A DNA stretch of 5,606 nt from Treponema sp. Lineage in GTDB: Bacteria > Spirochaetota > Spirochaetia > Treponematales > Breznakiellaceae. Position 1 is the stretch's first letter, and the number at the start of each line of letters is the position of its first letter. This document shows, piece after piece, positions 1 to 5,606 of this stretch. Position numbers and translations under genes: made by a program. The stretch is taken from assembly GCA_031266695.1 (NCBI GenBank), contig JAISAK010000145.1, positions 1 to 5,606 on the forward strand, given 5' to 3'. Under the pieces are notes generated by a model, which did not search any database, had not been told where the DNA came from, and was given only the letters and a program-made list of their open reading frames with translations.

Positions 1-255
1 GGCAAGGAATACCGGATAAACGGGAAAAATAACAAGCTTTATCTTGAACAGAAGACAGGAGACGCCTGGCAGATTGTTGCTTCCTATGAGGAAGGACTTA
101 ACAAAGACACCAGGGAAAATTCGGGGTTGGGAAGAAACGCCTGGGTAAAAGCCGGTAGTGATGGAGATCCAGTAACTGAAGAAATAATTAAGAAAAGTTT
201 CTTCTTTGGCGGAGATAAGTATATATACAAGCTCTTTCCGTGGAGGCCCGATTAA
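1..255 (+). CDS. 3' end of an unrecognised protein gene (84 codons plus stop)
   Basis: Frame 1 is open from the left edge and ends in TAA at 253-255, so the start lies outside the window. The visible 84 residues are hydrophilic, mostly charged and aromatic-rich, and end in KLFPWRPD. There is no membrane segment, no cysteine and no motif I recognise. Base composition is lower in GC (about 40% in the first 60 bases by hand count) than in most of the next gene. Its stop codon shares one base with the start of the giant downstream gene, so the two are probably co-transcribed and translationally coupled. By position next to a polyvalent-protein gene it could be another gene of the same mobile element, but nothing in the sequence assigns a function. 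Confidence 0.8.
   Translation, partial: GKEYRINGKNNKLYLEQKTGDAWQIVASYEEGLNKDTRENSGLGRNAWVKAGSDGDPVTEEIIKKSFFFGGDKYIYKLFPWRPD
242..246 (+). promoter_or_regulatory. Shine-Dalgarno site for the giant gene
   Basis: GGAGG lies inside the last codons of the upstream gene, eight bases before the ATG at 255. This strong, well-spaced site decides the start of the long gene. With the TAATG overlap it suggests that ribosomes can both reinitiate and load afresh here. No separate promoter is evident. Confidence 0.8.
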
Positions 256-3200
256 TGAGCGATTTTTTTGAACGGGAAGGGCAGTCCCCCTTCCCGGCAG
301 GCCCCCGTCCGCCGGAACAAAGGGCCTGGTTCGACCAGCCGGAAATAAACTCAGACTATGCACAGAAATTCTACGAACGCCAACAGAACCTTGAACGGTA
401 CCGGGTGGATCTTTCCAACGACGAATTTGCCGTCCTTAACCAGCTTTTCCCCAACGAGCGGAACGAGGAAGAATATTCGGAAAACCGGTACCGCGTAGCA
501 ACGGCGATGCAGCTTGCGAGGATGTACGACATTTCCATTGAGGACGCCTATGCCAATGTAGACTCCATCCTTGAGGCGACATACGACCGGAAGATGTTAT
601 ACAAGGACTCTTTTAAAGCCGTTTCCGACAGCTTCGCCCTGGGCACCAACCAGGTAAAGATGGCTGTTTTAGGAAACCGGCTTTTACTGGCAACGGATAT
701 CGACGAGCGGAACAAGCTCTGGAAAGAAATTGAGGAGATAGGCAGGGATAACGAGACCCTGGCGGACGGAGTAACCCGCAACATGTTTTTGGAAGGATTA
801 AAGGGGCTGGGGAATTCCTGGGGTTTTACCGCTACCTCCGCGGGGGCAGGTTTTTTAGGCGGCCTGATTAACCCGGCTCTTGGTGTTGTTTCTGCCGCGG
901 CGGTGAGCAGCGCCCAGATGATAGGGCTTGAGTACATCAGCCTGTTAAGCCAGGGAATAGATGACGAGACAGCCCGGTCTACGGCTATCGCTTCCGGTAT
1001 TTTCCAGGGTGTTGTTGAAGCGGTTTTTGGCGACGTTGCCGCGTTAGGAGCCGGGACCGGGCTTGGCCAGATTATATTCAGGCAGCTTCACTACTCTGGG
1101 GCAATCGGAGCCGCCGCCCGGATTATTGGCGGCCGTGTTGTAGACATTCTTATGGAAGGCGCGGGTGAATCCGTTCAGGAGATGGGCAGCCAGTCTTTTG
1201 CGGAAGCGGCCCGGCAAAAAACCGAGGAGAAAGTGCGGGATATTATCGCCCGTGACGACATCTTTGACAAACGGGAACGGGCGGCGGAAGATTTAGCCAC
1301 CGAAGCGTACCGCATTTACTACGAGAAAACATCACGGGAAGACGGTTTCGGTAACATGCTCCCCAGGCCCACCACCGAGGAGCAGGATCAGGCCGTTAAA
1401 GAATCGTTTCGGGTTGCTACATTAACCAGCCTTATAACCGGGGTTCCTATTATCGGGCGGGACGTTTATGTGACCCGGAGAGACATCCGCCAACTGGGTG
1501 CCGCACAAAAGGTGGCCTCAAATATAGATGAATTTAAGGAACTCACCAAAGACAACGAAGCCTTCAAGGGCATGACCGATGAGAACAAGTCAAAGATCCA
1601 GGAAGAGATTTTCAATGCCGGGGCGGCCCAAAGGGAGGCGGAAGCGGAGCGCGTCAGGGAAGAATCGGCACCGCCGCCTCCCGGAGCGCGGCCGCTGGTG
1701 GAATATCCCGCCGCCTCCCGTAGGCAGGAAGGGGGCAGGCTTTCCGTAAGGCTTCCCGAAGGCGCCCTTAACGAGGACTTTACCGAGACCCACCGGATGA
1801 CCATCCATGACCCGGAAGACGATCAGCTCTACGGGCGGCTCGATTTCAGGCGGGGGGAAAACGGGGACATCCAGATTGACGGTATTCAGGTCCGTTCGTA
1901 TATCACCGACCGGGACCAGGTGATCATGGACGCCGTCAAGGAATTGGGTGTCAACTTTCCCGGCGCCCGGATCGACTGGGATCCGGAAAATACAGGGGAT
2001 CGGATACTCCGGGACCGGCTTTTGAATGGAAGGCCCCCCGGCCTCGATTTGGGGTTGAACTGGTTTGACGGGAAAAAGGATTATGAGGCCGTCGAATCCC
2101 AGGCGGAACAACAGGGCTGGATAGCCGATGTAGCCCCCCAGATACCGGCCGAGCAGCGGCAGACCGCCTACGAGGTGGCGGGGTTTTTGTACCGTTCACG
2201 GGGAGAGAGCGCGGAGGACTGGGGGCGGCGGGTAGAGTTTACCAATACCGTTCCGGAAGGGATGCGGGAGGGATTCACGGCGGCCCAGGGCGGGGAAGGC
2301 CGGGTCAAAGGGGCCACTTTTGATTGGGCCGAGGTGGCCGGTAAAACCAAACGGTATATTTACCTTTCTGAGAAGGCCGATTTTTCGACGCTGAACCACG
2401 AGCTTATTCATGATCATATAAAAGCCCTGAGCAATGAACAGCGGGGGGAATGGGAAGCGGCGATAGGCCTTACCGACGGCGACTGGAATGCCGGCCGTTA
2501 CGAGGGGAGAAACGGGAAGGCGGTAAACGCCCACGAGTATGTGGCGGAGGCGTTTGAAGACTATCTTACACAGAAAAAGGAACCGCCTTCTTCGGGGCTG
2601 AAAGCCCTGTTTGACCGGATTATCGGTTTTATGCGGAACATATACGGGGCGCTGCGGGACAACAACAAGATAAACCCCGAACTAAAGAGAAAGTTTGACG
2701 AGATATTCGCGGAGGAGGCCTCCGGGACGGGGCGGGAAGCGGAAGCGAACCCGTATGAATATGAGGCGGAGTTTGACCGGAAATTAGAGCGGCTTAACGA
2801 GGATTCGAGGAAACGCGCCCGGGAAATGCTTGGCGGGGAGGCCCGGGAACAGCAGGCCCGGGATGAAGTTATCGCGGATCCGGAAGCCGCCATGGACAAC
2901 GCGGAACGAATTGAAAAGCTAAAAAACTCACCTGATATAGTATTGGATGATAAGGCTTATCAGGGAAAGTATGAAATAGACAAAAGCCCAAAAGAAAACA
3001 ACAGATCCATTACAAGTTATTTAAAAAACTTTATGAAAAAAGAAAGATTGGAAAATCCCTATATAGCTGACCCCATAAGGTTAGGCAATAAAGGCATTGC
3101 TAAAATAACTTCCTATGGGATGAGTAACCCGGTATACATGAAAAGCATAGCCCATATCCCCGCTATGCTTAAAAACGCGATACTCATTGAGGAATCAAAT

Positions 3201-5606
3201 AAGAATAGGCCGACTGCACACTATCAGGGTTTCAAACATTTGATTTCAGGAATTGAGATTGACGGGGAAAAATACACCGCACATATCATTTTAGGCGAAA
3301 ATGCCGGGATTTGGTACTATCAGCATAATCTTAGCAAAATAGAAAAGGGAGCCCTTATTGAAGTCATCCAAGCAACAAACTCGGGCCTTCAGGGTTCCCT
3401 TTCAGAAATAAAAGATACAACACTTATCGGCATTTTGCAAGATCCGAAAAAAACAAAGCTCCAAGGGGAATCTTTTGATTCTGCCGACCCCTCCATCCAA
3501 TTCCAGATTATCGGGGAGCAGGGAGCGGCGGCGTTGGACCGGGCGGAGGAAATTACTGCCCGCCTTGATAACCTCAACATTGCCCGGCAGATGGAAGCGG
3601 CGGAAAAGGACGCTAAAACGGTACGGCTGGCCACGGGCTGGGAACGCGGGGCGGATGGGAAATGGCGGTATGAGATACCGGACTTAAAGATAAAGCCAGA
3701 AATCAGTGAAGACATTGATAACAGAGATAACCCGGAAGGATATGGTTTTGTTATTGGAGAAGGCGGAAAGCTGGGCGATTTTGTGGACGCGGATGCGTTG
3801 TTCACCGCGTACCCGCAACTGAAGGACGTTTCCGTCTTTTATGACGAGGGCCTTGACGCTAACGCCGGATACAACCCGAAAGAAAAGACAATCAGACTTG
3901 GCAACAACATTGACCAGGGCAGTGAAGAATTCCGATCACTGTTAATTCACGAAACCCAGCACGCTGTTCAGGAGATTGAAGGGTTTGCCAGGGGTGGAAA
4001 TGCAAACCAGTTTACCCGGCAGAATAACAAGCAGTCTATTTTAGACGGTATTGATAAGGCCAGGCAAAAGGCGTTTAACGAAATACCTGAAAACCTTAAA
4101 GAAGCGGCACGGACGGTAAACCGGGGCGAAGACGCGGACGGTTTGGCGCTGGCGCATATTCAGGCGGATCCGGAAGCAAAGGCGGCCTGGGCTGATTATA
4201 TCAGGGCATTAGCAGACGCGGCAGAAATAGCGGGAATACCTAATGAGCAATTCGACGGGTTGAGTCCTGAAGAACAATACCAGCGTCTTGCCGGGGAAAC
4301 GGAAGCGCGGAACGCCGTAGCCCGGATGGGATTTACGCCGGAGCAGCGGCTTGAAACCCTGCTTGAGGAGACCGAGGACGTAAGCCGGGAAGATCAGATA
4401 TTCCTTGCCGCCTCCGCCCTCTTCCAACCGGCTTCCGACACGGAGATTCTCTTCCAGCTTGCCGACGAGGAAATCACCCGGGCCGTCTTTCAATTTCCGT
4501 CTTGGGAAGCATGGAAATTTAACGACGAAAGCCTGGGGTTCTTCGGCCTGGATACCGCCCTGCCCGGGGGGCTTACCGGAGCGGAGGCGGAGGCCTGGTA
4601 TAAAGCCACCTGGGAGCGGAAGAGGGCCGAGGCGGCGGCCCAGGAGAAGACCGCAGACCCCCTTACCAGTTCCCAGATAGACGGCCGGCTGTTGGAGAAA
4701 TGGCGGAGTGAAAAGGGGCTTACCGAATGGCTCAAGGCTCTCCAGCAGGCCCGGCAGGAAGATTCCTATAGCGGCACGGCCATGGACGAGGACGGTGGCC
4801 GGGCGCGGGAAGAGCAGGCGGTCCTCAGAAACCGGATAGAGCATGAAGTCCACCCGGCCGTAAAGATGGCCGCCCAGCGGGTTTTCCGGGGACGGAGCCT
4901 TACGGACACCCAGCGCAAGACCGTGATGACCCTGCTGGAACGGGGAATCCCTTACTACCGGAACCTATACGTGAACATTACCGGGGACAGTGAGTTTTCC
5001 GGATACGCCGGGAACGAGATCCGGGAAAACCGGTACGCGGAAGCGGCCGGGGAAGAGAACCTGTCGGTATTCCAAAAGCAGCAGCTTGCGAAAAAGTTAG
5101 AGAACGAGGAGATCCGGCGGAAGTACAAAAACGGAACCCTGACGGAAGACGAAACCCGCACCTACATTGAGACGCTGAAAAGAGAGAAGAGGGAAGCGGA
5201 GGCGAAGCTCAAGAAGGCGGAGGCGGAGCTTTTAGAGGACGAGAAGCGCCTTTCCGACGACGACCGGGAGCTATACCGCCGGCAGCAGGAACTGGACCGG
5301 AACGAAAGCACTTTAACCGGGTACGAGGAGGAGATAGTCCGGCTTGAGGAAGCTCTGGCGAAAGAGCAGGCCCGGGGCAGGCGGGAAAAGGCGGAAAGCA
5401 GGCGGGAGATAGAAAAGGCGAACCTGGCCGGAAGGATGCATCAGGGGAGGTACGGAGCGGCGCGGCTACGGGCTGAAGTGGAAAAACTCACCGAGAAGGC
5501 GCGGGAACTGCGGGCGGATATAGCGCGCCGGAGGAAAGCGCTGACGCAACAAAAAAAGGAAGGCCGGGCCGGTATCAGCCGGGCCAAGGCTATAGCGGCA
5601 TTGGAA
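255..5606 (+). CDS. Giant multidomain polyvalent-type protein with two zincin-like peptidase domains (5' 1784 codons, no stop in window)
   Basis: The frame is open from ATG 255 to the right edge, so the C-terminus is missing. The start is chosen because GGAGG precedes it and the upstream stop overlaps it. Domain order: hydrophobic Gly/Ala-rich region (178-317), possible acetyltransferase-like domain (515-604), metallopeptidase with H715-E-L-I-H719 (696-822), LPD3-like domain (about 896-1065), second metallopeptidase with H1232-E-T-Q-H1236 (1083-1385), and coiled coil (1605-1784). This layout fits the polyvalent proteins of phages and conjugative elements, which are proposed to enter the recipient cell with the DNA and counter host defences or process partner proteins. 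The two HExxH motifs and the linkers are seen directly. The family assignment comes from recalled sequence style, and the biological role is inference. Oddities are the absence of cysteine and an AT-rich internal segment. Alternatives are a large tape-measure-like or other virion protein carrying peptidase domains. Confidence 0.85.
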   Translation, partial: MSDFFEREGQSPFPAGPRPPEQRAWFDQPEINSDYAQKFYERQQNLERYRVDLSNDEFAVLNQLFPNERNEEEYSENRYRVATAMQLARMYDISIEDAYANVDSILEATYDRKMLYKDSFKAVSDSFALGTNQVKMAVLGNRLLLATDIDERNKLWKEIEEIGRDNETLADGVTRNMFLEGLKGLGNSWGFTATSAGAGFLGGLINPALGVVSAAAVSSAQMIGLEYISLLSQGIDDETARSTAIASGIFQGVVEAVFGDVAALGAGTGLGQIIFRQLHYSGAIGAAARIIGGRVVDILMEGAGESVQEMGSQSFAEAARQKTEEKVRDIIARDDIFDKRERAAEDLATEAYRIYYEKTSREDGFGNMLPRPTTEEQDQAVKESFRVATLTSLITGVPIIGRDVYVTRRDIRQLGAAQKVASNIDEFKELTKDNEAFKGMTDENKSKIQEEIFNAGAAQREAEAERVREESAPPPPGARPLVEYPAASRRQEGGRLSVRLPEGALNEDFTETHRMTIHDPEDDQLYGRLDFRRGENGDIQIDGIQVRSYITDRDQVIMDAVKELGVNFPGARIDWDPENTGDRILRDRLLNGRPPGLDLGLNWFDGKKDYEAVESQAEQQGWIADVAPQIPAEQRQTAYEVAGFLYRSRGESAEDWGRRVEFTNTVPEGMREGFTAAQGGEGRVKGATFDWAEVAGKTKRYIYLSEKADFSTLNHELIHDHIKALSNEQRGEWEAAIGLTDGDWNAGRYEGRNGKAVNAHEYVAEAFEDYLTQKKEPPSSGLKALFDRIIGFMRNIYGALRDNNKINPELKRKFDEIFAEEASGTGREAEANPYEYEAEFDRKLERLNEDSRKRAREMLGGEAREQQARDEVIADPEAAMDNAERIEKLKNSPDIVLDDKAYQGKYEIDKSPKENNRSITSYLKNFMKKERLENPYIADPIRLGNKGIAKITSYGMSNPVYMKSIAHIPAMLKNAILIEESNKNRPTAHYQGFKHLISGIEIDGEKYTAHIILGENAGIWYYQHNLSKIEKGALIEVIQATNSGLQGSLSEIKDTTLIGILQDPKKTKLQGESFDSADPSIQFQIIGEQGAAALDRAEEITARLDNLNIARQMEAAEKDAKTVRLATGWERGADGKWRYEIPDLKIKPEISEDIDNRDNPEGYGFVIGEGGKLGDFVDADALFTAYPQLKDVSVFYDEGLDANAGYNPKEKTIRLGNNIDQGSEEFRSLLIHETQHAVQEIEGFARGGNANQFTRQNNKQSILDGIDKARQKAFNEIPENLKEAARTVNRGEDADGLALAHIQADPEAKAAWADYIRALADAAEIAGIPNEQFDGLSPEEQYQRLAGETEARNAVARMGFTPEQRLETLLEETEDVSREDQIFLAASALFQPASDTEILFQLADEEITRAVFQFPSWEAWKFNDESLGFFGLDTALPGGLTGAEAEAWYKATWERKRAEAAAQEKTADPLTSSQIDGRLLEKWRSEKGLTEWLKALQQARQEDSYSGTAMDEDGGRAREEQAVLRNRIEHEVHPAVKMAAQRVFRGRSLTDTQRKTVMTLLERGIPYYRNLYVNITGDSEFSGYAGNEIRENRYAEAAGEENLSVFQKQQLAKKLENEEIRRKYKNGTLTEDETRTYIETLKREKREAEAKLKKAEAELLEDEKRLSDDDRELYRRQQELDRNESTLTGYEEEIVRLEEALAKEQARGRREKAESRREIEKANLAGRMHQGRYGAARLRAEVEKLTEKARELRADIARRRKALTQQKKEGRAGISRAKAIAALE
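786..1205 (+). other. Hydrophobic Gly/Ala-rich region with EGxxExxQE signature (residues 178-317)
   Basis: Residues 189-231 are rich in Gly, Ala, Val and Leu with few charges, and 243-277 form a second such stretch separated by a short acidic loop (DDE). Small-residue spacing resembles glycine-zipper packing of membrane-inserting or pore-forming helices. They are followed by E301-G-A-G-E305-S-V-Q308-E309, a type of motif I associate with large phage proteins that carry hydrophobic internal regions. A third, short hydrophobic stretch lies at 387-401. It may insert in a membrane during DNA entry. It could equally be a buried helical bundle. No signal peptide is present at the N-terminus. Confidence 0.5.
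1797..2066 (+). other. Unassigned alpha/beta domain, possibly a diverged GNAT-like fold (residues 515-604)
   Basis: After a Pro-rich linker (residues 473-490) comes a run of apparent beta strands: a G-R-L-D-F strand, a turn, then an I-Q-I-D-G-I-Q-V strand, a helix, and an A-R-I-D-W-D-P-E-N strand around W575. It ends in G-L-N-W-F at 600-604. The order (strand, turn, central I/V-rich strand, helix, strand) recalls GNAT acetyltransferases. The usual acetyl-CoA loop (R/Q-x-x-G-x-G/A) is not recognisable, so activity is doubtful. A segment of this kind, with a W-D-P motif and a G-L-x-W-F ending, is familiar to me from large treponemal prophage proteins, but only from memory. Confidence 0.3.
2340..2720 (+). 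other. First zincin-like metallopeptidase domain, HELIH (residues 696-822)
   Basis: A strand (R-Y-I-Y-L) leads into H715-E716-L-I-H719-D-H721, a canonical HExxH zinc-binding and catalytic helix. About 40 residues later is N-A-H760-E761-Y-V-A-E765-A-F-E-D-Y-L; E761 or E765 is the likely third zinc ligand. It is followed by L-K-A-L-F-D-R-I-I-G-F-M-R-N-I-Y (782 onward) and N-P-E-L-K-R-K-F-D-E-I-F, the trailing helices I expect after peptidase domains of this kind in phage polyvalent proteins. All expected catalytic residues are present, so it is probably active. The substrate is unknown; cleavage of the polyprotein itself or of a host protein are both possible. Confidence 0.72.
2874..2887 (+). 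repeat. 14-base exact direct repeat, copy 1
   Basis: The 14 bases GCGGATCCGGAAGC occur here and again at 4164-4177 in the same reading frame, both encoding ADPEA. This copy is just upstream of the AT-rich module. It may be chance given biased codon use, or a short homology usable for module exchange. Confidence 0.5.
2907..3485 (+). other. AT-rich internal module encoding an LPD3-like polyvalent-associated domain (residues about 885-1077)
   Basis: Bases 2941-3480 hold 203 G or C of 540 (about 38%) by hand count, while sampled lines on either side are 58-65%. All four arginines here use AGA or AGG, whereas CGG dominates elsewhere. The encoded domain has a G-N-K-G-I-A-K-I strand near 944, a helical H-I-P-A-M-L-K-N-A-I segment, an I-D-G-E-K-Y-T-A-H strand pair and W-Y-Y-Q-H1024-N-L-S-K-I-E-K. 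This resembles the LPD3-type domain, thought to be related to barnase/EndoU/ColicinD/RelE-like nucleases, although nuclease activity is not shown by any residue here. The reading frame stays intact across both borders, as expected for a module acquired by recombination. The family name is from memory. Confidence 0.55.
3501..4409 (+). other. Second zincin-like metallopeptidase domain, HETQH (residues 1083-1385)
   Basis: The domain opens with F-Q-I-I-G-E-Q-G-A (1083), a helix, then A-T-G-W-E-R-G-x-D-G-K-W-R-Y-E-I (1126 onward) and K-L-G-D-F near 1172 followed by A-Y-P-Q-L. A strand with G-Y-N-P and I-R-L-G precedes the helix L-L-I-H1232-E1233-T-Q-H1236-A-V-Q-E-I-E1242-G-F-A-R-G-G. E1242 falls at position 11 of the motif, where metzincin-like enzymes carry their third ligand. 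A later G-E1348-T-E1350-A-R-N-A-V-A-R segment is another candidate ligand site. This is a recurrent domain of phage and prophage polyvalent proteins. It is distinct in sequence from the first HExxH domain, so it is not a duplication. Likely active by motif; substrate unknown. Confidence 0.7.
4164..4177 (+). repeat. 14-base exact direct repeat, copy 2
   Basis: Identical to 2874-2887 and in the same frame (ADPEA). It lies inside the second peptidase domain, between the HETQH helix and the G-E-T-E-A-R segment. The sequence between the copies contains all of the lower-GC part of the gene. Confidence 0.5.
4410..5066 (+). other. Unrecognised helical region with clustered FQ junction motifs (residues 1386-1604)
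   Basis: The region begins with three closely spaced motifs, A-L-F-Q (F1390), I-L-F-Q (F1400) and V-F-Q-F (F1412). It continues as a Trp-rich helical stretch containing S-W-E-A-W, A-W-Y-K-A-T-W and a K-W-R-S-E-K-G-L-T-E-W segment. A charged linker (D-E-D-G-G-R-A-R-E-E-Q) leads to a helical region with L-L-E-R-G-I-P-Y-Y-R-N-L-Y. No catalytic motif is visible. It probably acts as a spacer or an all-helical accessory domain between the second peptidase and the coiled coil. Confidence 0.4.
5067..5606 (+). other. Long charged coiled coil, running off the window (residues 1605-1784)
   Basis: From F1606 onward the chain is dominated by Glu, Arg, Lys, Ala and Leu with almost no Gly or Pro, and Leu or Ile recur in heptad-like spacing, for example around 1642-1667 and again at 1705 onward. 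This is a long alpha-helical coiled coil of at least about 170 residues with one likely break near G-R-M-H-Q-G-R-Y-G. It may separate the N-terminal domains from catalytic domains beyond the window, or mediate oligomerisation. The coiled coil is inferred by eye. Confidence 0.65.

Noticed and set aside
548..2899. Several reverse-strand open frames of 60-173 codons
   Set aside because: They lie opposite the continuous long + frame, have low-complexity Ser/Pro/Arg compositions typical of antisense shadows of GC-rich genes, and lack consistent ribosome sites.
2907..3485. AT-rich segment as an inserted mobile element or intron
   Set aside because: The reading frame is continuous across it, it encodes a coherent domain, and I see no inverted repeats, target duplication or intron-like structure.
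3475..3687. A 70-codon + strand frame overlapping the long gene
   Set aside because: It is out of frame with the intact long gene and encodes an Arg-rich, motif-free sequence.
2340..4409. The two HExxH domains as an internal duplication
   Set aside because: Sequences around HELIH and HETQH share nothing beyond the motif, and the flanking helices and candidate third ligands differ.
4209..4853. A 214-codon reverse-strand open frame
   Set aside because: It is fully antisense to the long gene, shows no recognisable domain, and its Gly/Pro/Leu-rich composition mirrors the complementary codons of the + strand protein.

Overview
The window is almost entirely one enormous open reading frame on the + strand. 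It starts at an ATG at position 255 and runs, with no in-frame stop, off the right edge: 1784 codons with no stop reached. I translated the whole frame by hand. The only other gene is the 3' end of an unrecognised upstream gene (1-255), whose TAA overlaps the ATG of the giant gene by one base (TAATG). There are no RNA genes, terminators, CRISPR arrays, IS elements or non-coding stretches over 300 bases. The reverse strand and the other frames show only shadows of the long gene.

The giant protein looks like a 'large polyvalent protein', a class carried by phages, prophages and conjugative elements. These proteins string many enzymatic and accessory domains on one chain, and are thought to be delivered into the new host along with the DNA. 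Reading N to C (residue numbers): a helical N-terminus (1-175); a Gly/Ala-rich hydrophobic region with an EGxxExxQE signature (178-317); a helical stretch and Pro-rich linker (about 320-490); a domain that could be a diverged acetyltransferase-like fold (515-604); a first zincin-like metallopeptidase with HELIH (696-822); a charged linker; an AT-rich segment encoding a domain resembling the LPD3-type polyvalent-associated domain (about 885-1077); a second, different zincin-like domain with HETQH (1083-1385); a cluster of FQ-containing junction motifs (1390-1413); a helical Trp-rich segment; and a Glu/Arg/Lys-rich coiled coil running off the window (1605-1784).

Three properties stand out. The chain holds two separate HExxH domains. 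The segment between them differs sharply from its flanks in base composition and arginine codons, as expected for a swapped-in module. The visible 1784 residues contain no cysteine.

Organism: a bacterial mobile element or prophage with about 60% GC coding sequence and heavy use of CGG for arginine. The domain style reminds me of prophage proteins from gut treponemes (spirochaetes), but that is a recollection and not a demonstrated match. No virion structural gene is visible in this window to prove phage over conjugative element.
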